From Serpula lacrymans var. lacrymans S7.9 (lineage: Eukaryota > Basidiomycota > Agaricomycetes > Boletales > Serpulaceae), in NCBI RefSeq assembly GCF_000218685.1, contig NW_006763306.1, positions 644,812 through 708,811 on the forward strand: a stretch of DNA of 64,000 nt, written 5' to 3'. Position 1 is the first letter of the stretch. Every line of letters starts with the position of its first letter. A program made the translations under genes and the position numbers. Shown one piece after another: positions 44,272 through 56,786 of the stretch. The notes beneath the pieces were generated by a model. It had not been told where the DNA came from. It made no database searches and was given only the letters and a program-made list of their open reading frames with translations.

Positions 44272-46401
44272 TTTCATTATGTTTTGTTTCTCCGACATCT
44301 GAAAGGGCAGAGTTGGGGGAAGGAGTAGACTGACGATAAAGTTCACAAATCTTGGCATTGGGCCTGTAGTAGGCTCTCTCTCGCACTGACCGTATCATAT
44401 CGCATTGGAGCATTATACTACATACTGTCTCACAGAGAAAAAGATCAAAAAATAACATTGTTCTTGTATTTCTTTGTTACTTAGTTCACTACGTAGTATA
44501 CGTGTACGCATATCCATATAATTGTAGGCCTTTTTTTATGCTGCGCAGAATATAGCATTTGGTTATACGTCTTTGGAGATGGTAGGACTTAGCACTGAGC
44601 AGTGATGGCTTGGCGTGCCCTACGAGTAGTCGAAACACCCGAATAGTGATGAACCCGAGGAGAACACGATGGATTGAAGCCTCGTGTCGGTATAATCGGA
44701 TCAAGCTGAGTGATACGACACGACAACAAGGAGAGCGGATGCTCGCATATGCCGATGGCATGATGGTGATGACTTGGACCAAGTGCGATTACATAGGAGG
44801 CTTGACAATTCCCCGAGAGATTTTGTAGTACACGATGGATGCATCTTCAGACGTCATCGCGAGGAATATCTCGCTTGCTGGCTTGTCATCGCTGAGCTTG
44901 TCGAGGTGCGTGAATGCGGCTTGGAGCCTAGCGTGTTCATTCGAGGGTTAAGACTAGCGGCTCTTTTAGTATGAAGAGGGGCAACCTACCACGATGTTGA
45001 GAGTGACTCGGCGAGAGAGCACGGGACGACGATGTAGGGGGGGCGAAGTGGCTCAGGTTCCTATGAGTCAGTGACAATACTTCGGTCAAAACGCGTGCAC
45101 GAATATGAAAATATCTGATCGGTGCTCACTACACGCGGTTTTTGGCCTTTGATCGCTGCCCTCGAACATGAAGAGAGATCGAGGAGCTCAATACTGGTCC
45201 ATTTCTGAGCTACAAATTTAGTTTAGTTTTTTTTTTGGTTTGTTAAGCTAAGACTAGATGGGGAAGAGGAAGGCGAGTACTACTGAGACGAATACGCACC
45301 GAGTAACAAGTCGTTGTAGGTCTGGAAAAGGGACCCGGCTGCCTTTGGGTATTTGCGGAGGAGAGATTGCAGAGCTGGATACTGATATTATATGTTAGCT
45401 GTATGTTTTGAGTAATGCACGATACGACCTACTGAGGGATGGTTTTCCATTAATATTTGAACGATTGTTTCAGTGATTTGTTTCGGAGCTTGAGGTTAAG
45501 GTTAAAATCATAAGGGTGCTTTTACTGCGATTGGCAGTGTTACATAATGCCGATCTTATATATTTGTATATATTTATCTCCAGTGTCTTTTTCTGGCTTA
45601 TCAGTTGCGTTGTGGTACCGCATTTTCATTTTGGTTCTTGCAATCTGACACTGCCATCGTTGAAAGTACATCCTAGCTATGGTAAATATGGTTTGGTCCA
45701 ATGTATGTATAGCAGAGCGCTATGATCTAGAACAAAATCTGATATTCTGCGTGGCTCGTGGATAGAGATAAGTATCCCATGCATTGCGCCAGACGCGTCA
45801 TTTCTGTCGCAAGAAGAGACTTTGCCAGGTTGGTGAGCATATAAATACAAGGCAACTGCGCAGATCAATCACCCCAAGATTCTGTTTATTTCTCAACGTT
45901 CCCAACGATACGCGAGAAAGAGTCTTAGCCATCTTCACATTTGAGGGTTTGTTTGGAGACAGATCTTCTTTTCTTGATATCCTGATGCATGGTTTATTCG
46001 ATGCCCCGTTCCCACCGCTGTCGTTCCACTGGCATGGTTTCCCAGCGTTTCCTAGATGCGGCCCATGATACCTTTTGCTCCAGCGCGGGTGTCCTCTGTT
46101 CCTCTCGTCGCCGTCATCGTGCGCAGCTGGATGTGGACCTGTTATCTGAATCGCCTTGAGCGGGGAAGTGGCACATGCCCATCAAGCCGGTGCTCCAGGC
46201 TGAGCAGAGGCTGTGGCGCACCTGCATATATGCATATATTGACATCATCCACCTTGCACGTGCCGTGGTTCTTTCCGCGTAAATGACGGCAGGCGCGCCA
46301 TATAAAGAACACAACCGAAACCAGATTCTCCATATCCCTAAACCTTTTCCTGTTTTTTTACTACCCCCTTCTTCACGACCACCTCATTCTCCTCACTCAC
46401 A
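44272..46401. other. 2.1-kb intergenic stretch
   Basis: No gene, tRNA or repeat recognised. The last 100 bp carry a CT-rich leader (CCCCCTTCTTCACGACCACC) typical of strong fungal promoters, just upstream of the cysteine-rich gene. Confidence 0.45.
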
Positions 46402-46936
46402 ATGGAAGCCACTGCTAAAGCCACCACTAACCAGCCCCAAGCTGCCGTTCAAATGAGTACGCTACGCTTTCGTCGCTTTCAAGCTCCGTTGCTGACCTTT
46501 CTTGCAGGTGTCATGAACCCTGCACCCGCTAACAACACCCAAAACCACCAAGAACACAAGGCCAGCCGTCTCCGTGGAGGAGGAGCTGCTAAGGTGCGTG
46601 TAAGAGCAGCAGGGAGACACTAACAGCCATTGACCAATATTCTGCTGTGCAGGACTGCTTCCTTGGCGCTCTCGAGTGCTTCCTTTGCTTCGGTGAGCAA
46701 TTTTCGTTCGTTATTCGCTCACGGTAATTAATACCTTTTTTTACAGAGTGTTGCAAGGTAAAGCGCCAGGACCACCTTGACTGATTGTTCAAACTAATAA
46801 TCTGTCTTTCTTCTTCTAGGACTGCTGCGAGTGCTGCGCTGACATCATCTGTACGTAGCTCCATTCTCACCAACGTAGAGTTCGTACTGACTATTTTGGT
46901 GACTGTACAGGCTGCCCATGCGAGATGTGCTGTTAA
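46402..46936 (+). CDS. small cysteine-rich protein (CYSTM-like), six exons
   Basis: Exons 46402-46456, 46508-46593, 46653-46692, 46747-46757 (11 nt), 46820-46850 and 46911-46936 join in frame to 82 residues. All introns are GT-AG. The N-terminal 47 residues are polar (Asn/Gln/Ala) with an RLRGGGAAK hinge. The C-terminus holds 14 cysteines, from DCFLGALECFLCFECCKD through ECCADIICC to PCEMCC at the end, much like the Cys-rich membrane-associated tails of CYSTM-type proteins. There is no N-terminal signal peptide, so it is not a typical secreted effector. Likely roles are membrane association, palmitoylation or metal binding, all inferred. The CT-rich leader suggests high expression. Confidence 0.75.
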
Positions 46937-47868
46937 ACACTTTACTCCCTTGTTTTCGCACCCCGCGTGTTATCGTTCTCACCTGACCTGTGTGACCTGT
47001 GCTTGTCTTTGTATTCTTCCTCACCACCTGTTTCTGTACACACCTACCCAATTTTCAGTTCTGAGGAGGATCTACGGGTTGACTCCCTACAATACTTTTC
47101 GTTTCCCGTTGTGACATTGTATCTTACCCGATCAGAGTCGGATTGGTCAGTATTAGAACACGAACTGCTTGGATTTTATGTTTTCGTGTGTGCTTTCCGA
47201 CTACTGCAAGTTTAGTGCAGTGTTTAGAGAAATTCTCCACTAAATTCTATGTATGTCAGCGCTAGTAATCTTAACGTGGCACCATAAGACCCAGAGGTAG
47301 ATGCGAATGACATGACCAGTCGATTTTGGTTGATGTGTACACGGGTATTATAAAATCCCCAGAACATCTTTGTCGCTCTGGCAAGCTCTGACAGCGTAAC
47401 TATCGACTGTCATATCGATGATTTGGTCTGACTGGTCCTGGGGAGACTACAATGTAACAGAGATGCGTTGTAAGTAATTGTGTCGGTGATGTAATGGCTT
47501 AGAACCTCTTCAAATCTTAGGTTGTGTATGTGCCCACATGCTACGCCGCGCATGACCGAACACTCGTCATTTACGTATATTTCACTGGCGTTAGCTGAGT
47601 CTTTGTCGAGATGGTTCTTCATCATCAAAAGCTTCATAAAAGACCCTCGCTAGCACCCATGGAATACTGGTGAGTCTTGTACAGCGATAATCACCAGCAG
47701 CAGTACACAGCGCCCAAGCCTCAAATCGGCGCATCACTGGCACAGTACTAGTCTCACGCCCCCTAGATATACAAGCGCAGCATCAATACAGTGAACCTCC
47801 AAGTCCCCGCGAGTCTCTTGCTGAATCTAAATTTCAGGCCATGTCCATTCGCATACCCGTCGTGACGC
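46937..47868. other. intergenic
   Basis: No gene seen between the cysteine-rich gene and the viperin relic. Confidence 0.4.
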
Positions 47869-48815
47869 TATCCGTCCGGCAAGCAGATTCCAGTTTCCGT
47901 GAACTATTTCTCGCATCGCAAATGCAACTACGCATGTCAATTCTGTTTTCACATCGACGCCTTGTACAAAACAGTCGTCCTCGAAGAGACCAAAGGGGCC
48001 TACGGCTGCTCGCTGATGCAGGGATTAAAAAGATCGGCATCTCAGGTGGCGAACCGTTCCTCGCTGCAAGCTTTATTGGCAAGGTCATGAAGTTCTGTAA
48101 ATAGGACCTGCAGCAGGAGTCGACTGGGAGGGGATTATCTGTAACGGGTCAAAAGTGAGGCTTGACTGGATACAGAAGTATGAACAGTACCTCAACATCA
48201 TGGGTGTATCCTGCGATTCGTTTGACGACGACGCCAACTTCAGGATTGGGAGGAACGAGAATGGTAAGGGTGTGCATACGTGCAAGGCGTTTCAGTTGGC
48301 AGAGTGGTGTCGCGATTATGATATTCGGTTCAAGTTGAACACCGTGGTCGTTCGGTATAACTGGGATGTGTTGTTGCTAGAGGGGGACCAGGCCAAATGC
48401 ACTTAGAAACGCGAACGATCTTGTTATTACCCCCGAACAGTTTCAAGCTTCCTTGACAGACATGAAAGGCAAAAGCAGGCGGGACGTTTCGTCCCAGAAA
48501 TTAACATGGCAATGGAAAAATCTTATCTACTTTTAGACGAGAAGATGAGGTTTGTTGAAAGTTCGTCTTGATGAATACTGTTTCTTCTTACTCTGAATGC
48601 ATCTATTTAGGTTATTGAATTGACAAGGTGACAAGAAAATTCCAGGAAGGAGTAGTCTTGATGTCGGCGCTGATGATGCACTGGAAGATGCTGGCTGGGG
48701 GACAGAAACATTTATTGAGCGAGGAGGAATTTTTGAGTGGGGAGACGAGAAAGAAAAAAGTTACTACTTCCTCAGAGTGGTGTGGAAGAGGATTCTGTAT
48801 ATTCCTGTAATGTAA
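47869..48815 (+). pseudogene. viperin-like radical SAM enzyme, broken
   Basis: The readable order matches viperin (RSAD2). VSVNYFSHRKCNYACQFCFH carries the CxxxCxxC iron-sulfur motif. Then come LRLLADAGIKKIGISGGEPF, YLNIMGVSCDSFDDDANFRI, WCRDYDIRFKLNTVV, MEKSYLLLDEKM, and the C-terminal SLDVGADDALEDAGW with FIERGGIFEW. Radical-SAM viperins make the antiviral nucleotide ddhCTP in animals, and homologues are known in fungi and prokaryotes. Breaks seen: one-base shifts before RLLADAG, near the end of the FCK block and near 48450; a missing segment after VVVRYNWDV where the family has about 25 more residues including an FRWK(V/C)FQ motif; and a TGA near 48620 where a Cys codon is expected. There are too many lesions for sequencing error, so I call it a pseudogene. 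Confidence 0.8.
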
Positions 48816-48944
48816 TACAGAAATGGGTGATAACTGAGAGGGCCGCGTTTGCAAAAAGCGTCAATAAAAATAATCGAGTAAAAGGGAACACAAACATATT
48901 ACAATACAAGTTACCATCCGCAGTATAATCCTATCGATACACAT

Positions 48945-49984
48945 TCATACGACACTCTCCCGATCCATTCTTCTGCGCTTTCTCTGTTGCTCTTCTATTA
49001 TTAGTCTTTCTGCAGCACTCATGGGTGCCGCCCGCTTTCCATTCGCATTCTCAATGCCATCGGAGTTTTTCGTCGACGCAGCCGTTTTGAACACATTTGT
49101 CCGTTTAAGTGGGTTCGCTTTCAGTGGATTCGAGCCCATCTTTAGTGGATTAGAAGCGGCTTTCAACGGATTGGCTTTCAATCCTATTGATACAACAGAT
49201 GGCGTGGACGAAGGTTCAGTTGCGGGAGGTTTCATAGATAACGATAACACGACTTTCTCTGCACCCTCATCTCTCTTGAGTCCCGCCTCCTCCGCTGGAG
49301 GACTAGCAGATGGCGAACTTTCGTTATTTGTAGCCGCACGCTCGATCTGCTCTGCTATAAGCATACGCTCGCGCTGCTCATCTGAAGTTGTCGCTCGATC
49401 CTTCTTCATCGACGCCTCTTGTTTAGCGAGCGCCTGAGGACTACTGTCGATCCAAGCCACAAACCACCCTTTTTCTGTCTCATCTACTTTGGCTATGCCT
49501 GCTCTCCCAAGGTACTTTATGAATTCCGTCAAGGTGATCCAGCGAGTTGCATTCATGTGTAGATGGTGCTTGTCTGCGATGAATTCTTGGTACACTTGGT
49601 TAGCTCTCACTCGCTTCGTCCCAAAGCTAACCAGCGGGTTATTGATATCAGACATGCGATATAGAATGGTGAGAGAAATGCTTACCGTCGAGACAAGAGA
49701 GTTACGAATTCGTGCTGAAACTGGCTCGAGAAGTCGGCGATGTGTCGTCCTGCATTCTCCCCAACGACCAGCATCTGCCGGAGATGGGCTTCAGAAGCTG
49801 CGTGACATTTGAAACCGTTTTCATCTCGACATTGTTTCTCGCAGACTTGACAGTACCATCGAAGACGCTGCAGGCCCTTTGATTTCATCTTGTTGGCCAA
49901 GTATTTGGGAGTTCCGACTGACAAAAGAATTAGTCATCGATACTAGGTGTATACACATGAGTTCTTACCTTCTGCGCGAGGCAT
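48945..49984 (-). CDS. KIN17: KIN17-family DNA/RNA-binding protein
   Basis: Exons 49984-49969, 49917-49686 and 49626-48945 give 309 residues. After MPRAE comes the invariant VGTPKYLANKMKSKGLQRLR, then a C2H2 zinc finger (WYCQVCEKQCRDENGFKCH, ending ASEAH) and the winged-helix KIN17 core (ANQVYQEFIADKHHLHMNAT, KYLGRAGIAKVDETEKGWFV). Human KIN17 acts in DNA replication and repair and in RNA metabolism. The C-terminal SH3-like (KOW) domains of the animal protein are absent. Instead there is a Ser/Pro-rich tail with four NPLK motifs and a basic RKRRRMDR end, probably a nuclear signal. The gene is divergent from DSC3 with 232 bp between starts. Confidence 0.93.
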
Positions 49985-50216
49985 TTTGACAAATAATACA
50001 GGGGTGTGAAGTTAAAAGGTTGAGGATACGGGACTGATAGATGGCCTTGCAATGGCTGCAGCAGTAGAAGATAAAGTCACTGGAAGGGCGGCAGCGCAAA
50101 CAGTAGGCAAGCTGCTATTCCCACGCCACAATGTGTGTAATGGCCATTCCTGACGTTGGCGCTGACCAGTATGTACACCAGTGAGAAGGTACCACCTTTC
50201 TTTTATTTTCACTGCC

Positions 50217-51299
50217 ATGCTCAGCGAAAAAGCAAAGGGAAAACAGCGAGCCGTAGAATTAGGACCAGCAGCAACACTTCCCGCCGCTGAAGAGGCTCGC
50301 GACCTGACCATACGTTTCACTGAAGGTATACCTGATCTTGTTCTGAAAGTCTCTGCAAAGGATACCATTCGAGACGTGAAGAAAAATGCACGTTGATTCC
50401 GTCTTCCACTCACAGCATTCAGTGACTCTTATAACAGATTGCAGACGCTAGACCTCAACTGCAAGACCGCCGATTGAGGCTCATCCATGCTGGACGACTG
50501 CTGACGGATGGCACATTACTATATTCCTGGTTAACGACGCTAGAGGAAAGGCAGAATCGTGCTAATTTGGGTGATACAAATAATGCAGGAGGGGCGGCTC
50601 CAGCAAACAGTTTTACTACATGGTTGCATTGTTCCGTTGGTCCTATAGTCGAACCTGGAACTGAAACTGAAGAGAAGCTGCAGGTGAGCATTTCGTAGAC
50701 TCTAAATATATTATGGACTTATATCAATGTTATGCAGACAGCACAACTACAACCACTAAGAGGCTTTGACCGCTTGTCAACAGCGGGATTCTCACAAGAG
50801 GATATTGCAAACTTTCGGCGTCAATTTCATAGCCACTCCTCGTCGAATTTCCTCGACGTTGACTTTCAATCCGAAGAGGAGTGTGAGTCTTATTTGTGAA
50901 CAGTGATTGGTTTATGCTCATATTGTCTTTAAATACAGACGACGAGCATGCGCGAGCTCTTGAAGAACAGTGGATCGATTCAATGGACAATGCTGGGACA
51001 GCGTCTCTGTCTGATTCTTCCTCATCTCAGTCTTTGATATTGAAAGGCATCATTCTTGGCTTTTTCTTTCCAATTATACCCTTTTTCTTTTTACGTGATG
51101 AACCAAAGCCTGCCGTGTTTTGGGAGGACGGAAGTGAACAGGACGCTACGGAAAGTGTCGTATTTTCGTGAGTATGGCCGTTCTCTTACCGGCTCATGCT
51201 AACGGGCCGATTAGACGGAGAATGCAAATAGGTATCATGGCTGGCTTTGTGGTCAACGTCTTATTTGGAATGTGGAGATACCTTTTGGATACTAACTAG
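50217..51299 (+). CDS. DSC E3 ubiquitin ligase complex subunit 3-like (ubiquitin-like + C-terminal membrane segments)
   Basis: Five exons: 50217-50375, 50438-50683, 50738-50882, 50939-51167 and 51215-51299, giving 287 residues. The N-terminal half is a ubiquitin-like domain (DLTIRFTEGIPDLVLKVSAKD, then RRLRLIHAGRLLTDGT) as in fungal Dsc3 (DUF2407). The second half has GFDRLSTAGFSQEDIANFRR, then two hydrophobic segments (ILGFFFPIIPFFF and IGIMAGFVVNVLFGMW). In yeasts the DSC complex ubiquitinates Golgi membrane proteins and activates SREBP. The first intron (GTGAAG donor at 50376) is chosen because it alone gives IADARPQLQDRRLRL in frame. Confidence 0.82.
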
Positions 51300-51864
51300 A
51301 CATTGCATTGTTGTCACGTATCGATGCATATATTATATTTCAGACTTGGACAACTGTTACCGGTGTCTTCTGCTTTGGATCGGCATGAGGTGTGACCTCG
51401 TTTGTGTGTTGCTCATTCATGACTGCTTCTGGCATGAGGCATCGAGCTTTGGGATTCGAAATACGTTAGTTGTTGTAGTTGCCAGGCTGTGCTCTTATTC
51501 TGCCTCCACTCGCTCCCACCTTATTAGGCTTTAATCCGCTGTAAGTACTTGCGACAGAATCTGATAATCATGTAATGTATATTAAATGAAATAATCGTGG
51601 CAAACATGATTTCCTGAAAATAATGCATGTGTCAAAACTTTACTATCAGTTGCTGTAATCTGATTGAACCGTGTTAGACGCGGTTCGGCGTGTATTAAAT
51701 TGCCACTGCCTTGTTTAAATTTTGAGTGCCCCTTCTCACTTTCTTCTTTGTACGACCTATCACGACCGTTTTTGCTGTAAGCCTTTGTCTGAAATTTGAC
51801 CGAGGCAAGTCGCCATATATACTAGTGATAACCTGATCCAATACACGACTGACATATCCTACAG
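51300..51864. other. intergenic, importin promoter side
   Basis: No gene seen. Confidence 0.4.
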
Positions 51865-54800
51865 ATGGATCTCCAATCCTTGTCTAATCTGTTCGCAACG
51901 ACCTACAATCCTGATCCCAACGTTCAGAAGGCTGGTGAGCTCCAAATCCGCAAGGTATGGCCTCTTTTTCAGAGATCTGATTTATCGCTTTACTCATCGA
52001 TGAATGATCAGATCAGTGGCCAAGAAGGCGTGGTCACTGCACTCCTCCAAATTATAGCCAGTGATAGCGTAGATCTGTACGTGTCCGACGCGTTTTGATC
52101 GCTTTCATAGCTTAATAGCGTTTTTGTTGGGTTCATTCCAGCGCCATCCGCCAAGCTTGCTCTGTCTTTATTAAAAATCGCGTTCAAACTTCATACATTA
52201 TCGATCCATCCAGGCCTCGACCTGACCAACTCCCCATTGCTCCATCTGATCGTGATGCATTAAAATCATCGATCTTGCGCTTGCTTGCGGCATCTCCTTC
52301 CAGGAGCATTACCGTCCAGTTGGCCAGCACTCTGAAGAATCTCGTTGCTCATGATGTCCCCGACAGGTGGCCTGGGCTTTTAGACGAAGTAAAGGGGCTG
52401 TTACTCAGTGGAGACATTCGTGAGGTCGGCGCAGGATGCGTTGCTGCATTAGAGATCGTTCGAGCATTCAGGTCAGTTATCCGTCCATGTTTTCTCGCTC
52501 TCGCTCTCGTCTTAACATACCTCTAGATTCCGTCAAAAGCAGGATATCTTACCATCAATAGTAGAGCAGTTGATGCCTACCTTGGTTCACATCGCCTCGG
52601 GAATGATGAACACACCTCCCTCTACATCACAAGAGATCCCAACTATGCTCCATCTTATCCTAAAAACTTATAAGAGTAGTATCATCGTTAACTTGAGCAC
52701 TCACCAGCAGAGTGGTGAAAGTCTTGTGCCCTGGGGAAGATTGCTCTTCCAAGTCGTTAACCTTCAAATTCCAAAAGAGGTTGTACCTGGGGATGAAGAA
52801 GATCGCGAACGTAGTGAATGGTGGAAGGCGAAGAAGTGGGCATACGGTATTCTTGGTCGTCTGTTTCACAGGTTAGTCCAGTATTCACTATGTTAAGATT
52901 CAGGCTTGACCATAGTTTAGATTTGGAAATCCTTCTCAGTTGCCTACTCCTATGCAGGAAGAGTATGGCCCTTTCGCCACACACTTTGTCACTACTTTTG
53001 CTCCCGAAATTTTCAAAGTTTACCTTCAGCAAGTGGAGCTCTACGTTTCTGGGCAAGCATGGCTATCCAAGAAATGTCAATACCAGATCTTCCAGTTCTT
53101 TACTGAATGGTTAGTTCCTGTCTGTCATAAAGCGATGATGCGCTTTTTTCTTACAGTTATTCGTGCTGTAGTGTAAAGCCCAAGACAACTTGGACTCTTT
53201 TGAAGCCTCATTTCGAGACGCTTGTATCGAGCTTTGTATTCCCTCAACTCTCTTTCAATTCTTCAAAGCAACAGCTTTGGGAGAACGATCCTGTCGAATA
53301 CATTCGCACATCAGTCGGTATGTACTTGCCGAGTGTGATCGCTAGACGTCTGATAATCATTCGCCATAGACGAATACGAAAACTTCTCCTCGCCGGTTTC
53401 TGCTGCGACTTCATTCTTGTTCTCGCTTTCTAGCAACAGAACCAAAACAACATTTATGCCCATCCTCGGTTTTGTCAACACAGTGCTACGCTCGTAAGCT
53501 ATCCAAATATCTGCTCTTGATTAGAACTTAGTGGTCAACAGGGGTGCGGCACCGGCTCAGAGATTTGGTGCTCTGAACATGACTGCTGCACTTGGTCCGT
53601 TCATCATGCGTCACCCGGAAGTCAAGGACAATATGGAACAATTCATGTTACAACACGTTTTGCCTGAATTCTCTGCCCCTGAACCTTACCTCAGGGCTAT
53701 CGTGCGTAGACTCTATATATCCAATGTCTGAAAATCTGACTTCTAGAACATAAGGCGTGCGAAGTGTTAGGCACTGTAGTCAAAGCTGGTCTTCTCTGGT
53801 CAAATGAGGAGGTAATGATTCAAATTGATGTCTACATATCTCTTTGCACTGACATAAGGGTGTATTAGAATCTGAACAACCACTCGAGAGCCGTGGCAAT
53901 GGCTCTGGATGATCCAGAGTTACCTGTTAGAGTCCAGGCTGCTCTTGCTCTGACTGAGATGATTGTAATTCACGAATCTGGTATGTTTCAACGCCCTCTG
54001 ACCCATGAAGGATATATTGATCATTTATCCAGTTAAAGAAGCAGTTGCGCCACAGGTTGGCAAGGTTATACAAGGTGTGCAGTACAATCAATGTAGCGAT
54101 AGTACAATCAATCAGCTGACATAAAACAGATTTGCTTAAGCTGTCCGATGAGACGGATCTCGACATTCTTAACAATTGCATGGAGACCATGGTCGAGCGT
54201 TTCCAGTCCGAGTTACTCCCTGTGGCAGCTCAATTAACTGCCCGATTGGTGTGTATCTTCACCCACTCAGTGGTTGTACTACTAATCACTCTGCTCAGTG
54301 TGACTCCTACTTGCGCCTTGCTAGAGAAAGTATTTCGCAAGAAGAAATTGACCCACAAACTCTTGATTCAGATTCTCTCTTGTCTGATGCCGATGATGGG
54401 AAGATCTATGGAGCTATGGGAGTCGCTAAGACCATCGGAACGGTATGTCAAAGTAAATATCGTATACAATGCATTGAACTCAGGGTTACTTGTCACACAG
54501 ATTGTTGCCTCTGTCGAGTCTTCCTCAGAAATCTTATCTCAGATTCAGGAGATCATTATCCCCATCATCAGATTTACACTGGAGCACAAAATTCTGGGTA
54601 TGTTTTTCTTGTAGGCCACCAAATTTTTTGATATCTCATCTGCGCACACAAAATATAGACCTGTTCGACAACATGTATGACTTGGTGGATAGTCTCACAT
54701 TCAAACTTCACAGCATCTCACCAAATATGTGGCCCGTGTTTGAACTCACGTACGACCTATTCAAATCCGATGCCGTTGATTTTCTGGATGGTATGATTAT

Positions 54801-56078
54801 TCTTTAGTAACGACACATTTTTCTCACAATTCTGATTAGAAATGCTTCCTACTTTGGACAACTTCGTTTCTTACGGAACTGATGTCTTTAAGTCCCGTGC
54901 GGACTACAGGCAGAAGGCCATTGATATTTATCGCACATCCATAGTCAGCACGCAGTTGGGCGAGAATGACAGAGTTAACGGCTGTAAGCTCGCCGAGTCC
55001 ATCCTTTTGAACCTTCGAGGCCAAGTGGATGAGGTAAGAGTCGCTATAACCTTCTCGGACTGTTGCTCATTTCCCTGTGCAGCACTTGCAAGAATTCATT
55101 ACGATTGCATTAGGTTGCTTGGATCAGGGAGAGACGGCATCTTTCAGACTCGCTAATCTCGAAGTGCTCGTCAACGCTGTCCTCTACAATGCTTCCGCGG
55201 CGCTGCACTTGATGGAAACTAGCAAACCTGGAACGTCTCGCATATTCTTCGATAATTGGTTTGTGGCTATCAACAGCGACAGCCGCCTGCCTCGTGTCCA
55301 CGATAAGAAGCTTAGCATCTTAGCGCTTTGCGCTTTGATGGAACTCGACTCGTCCAGGATACCTGAAGTCCTAAGAGATGGCTGGCCTGGTATTGTCGGT
55401 GGAGCATTGAAAATATTCAAAGATCTTCCTCAGGCTATAGAAAGTACGTTCCTGCGGGTTGTCGCCTAGGGTTATCTGACCAAGATCGATTCCGCTAGAA
55501 CGCAAGGCGCTGGAGGATTCCTTCCAAGAAGAATCTGACGATGATGACGAGGAAGATGCTAAGTTCCTCAATCTCGAGGGAGAAGATGGTAACATCCACT
55601 TTCTCCACAGGTACCTTCGAGTGCTAACGAATATTTATAGAGGACGTGTGGGATGAAGATTCAGCATACCTCGAAATGCTTGCGAAAGAGGTACAAATAC
55701 ACTGTCACGCCAAAGCCGTACATATGCTTACATTCACTCATAGGGTGCACGTCTCAGGGCCAAGTCGGATAGACTTGCTGACGGAGATGATCTCTCAGTA
55801 TCGTCTGAGGAATCTGAAATTGATGAGGAGCTTGGCTACTTTAGTCCCCTTGATGTTGTGAACCCCTACGTCTCTTTCAAGCAAGCCCTAACTAGTGAGT
55901 CTATATCTGTTCGATCCGTGATAAGTCTGTTCACATCACTTCTATAGCATTCCAAATGCAAAACGGTCCAATATATCAGGCCGCTACCACAGGTCTTAAT
56001 GTTGAACAGCAAACATTGCTCATGGAGGTCATGCGGATAGCAGAGAGTCAGTCAGCAGCAGACGAGGCCCAAATCTAA
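51865..56078 (+). CDS. importin-7/8-type karyopherin (Nmd5/Sxm1 family)
   Basis: Starts MDLQSLSNLFATTYNPDPNV, the importin-beta N-terminal HEAT repeat. It proceeds through about twenty short introns with in-frame joins, including RQACSVFIKNRV, NLVAHDVPDRWPGLLDEVK, QIFQFFTE, RFGALNMTAALGPF, DDPELPVRVQAALALTEMI, NMYDLVDSLTFKLHSISPNM and RVHDKKLSILALCALMEL. It ends with an acidic stretch (EESDDDDEEDAKFL, EDVWDEDSAYLEML) and the YFSPLDVVNPYVSFK tail, the signature of importins 7 and 8. These carry ribosomal proteins, histones and other cargo into the nucleus in a Ran-dependent way. The full length is about 1,000 residues, as expected. Terminal stop TAA at 56076-56078. Confidence 0.93.
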
Positions 56079-56786
56079 CGTTCCGGTTACGGTTCATTCA
56101 CGCCTTTGTTTTTTTATTCCTTTATCCCCGTGATTCTCGTATTCGAGTTTGAATGAGAGTTACCGGATGTCTCAAAAGTTGTCTGTCCAGCTACTATAGG
56201 AGGAGCTCTGAAACACGATATCAATGATGGGTTAGGTTGATACTTATCTTTTGTGTTATCAATAGTAAAATAGAACGAAAGACCGTAGCCCCGAAATCGC
56301 CTTTTGATAGGGTTGTAAACATTGGCCATTGATGTTCCAGCCTTTGCGTGTTGCATATCTAGGATATAGACGTTAGCATCCTGATTGTTTTGTTGAATGT
56401 GAGCGAGTATTCGGAAAAGGAGTAATGGCTTCAAGTATTAGTATCACCAGTACTGCACTGGTCTGGAGTATGAATATTGCGAGTAGCGTATTATTGGCCG
56501 ATATGATGATGATATTTGACAGTTAACAAGGGCGCAGCGCTGAACAAAGATCGAGTACTTAAAGTTCAAGCGTCTCAGGGCTTTTCCATATAGAGGCGAC
56601 AAAGCCACAGGAGATAACGCAGAACAAGACACAGAATCAAAACAATTGGACGGCACTATCGCGAAGAAGCGGTGACCTGTCGGCCACCCGTGTGCGCTTT
56701 GGCCTTTTTCACAGTTAAACAAAACGCTTTGACCAATAACTATTGCATAAAGATGTGCAGCGCAAGATCAAATAAATCAAAGAACC
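56079..56786. other. intergenic
   Basis: No gene seen; short minus-strand frames lack motifs. Confidence 0.4.

Noticed and set aside
47869..48815. Viperin-like gene as an intact multi-intron gene
   Set aside because: The frame changes do not coincide with GT-AG pairs, and the internal loss and the TGA remain after any splicing tried.
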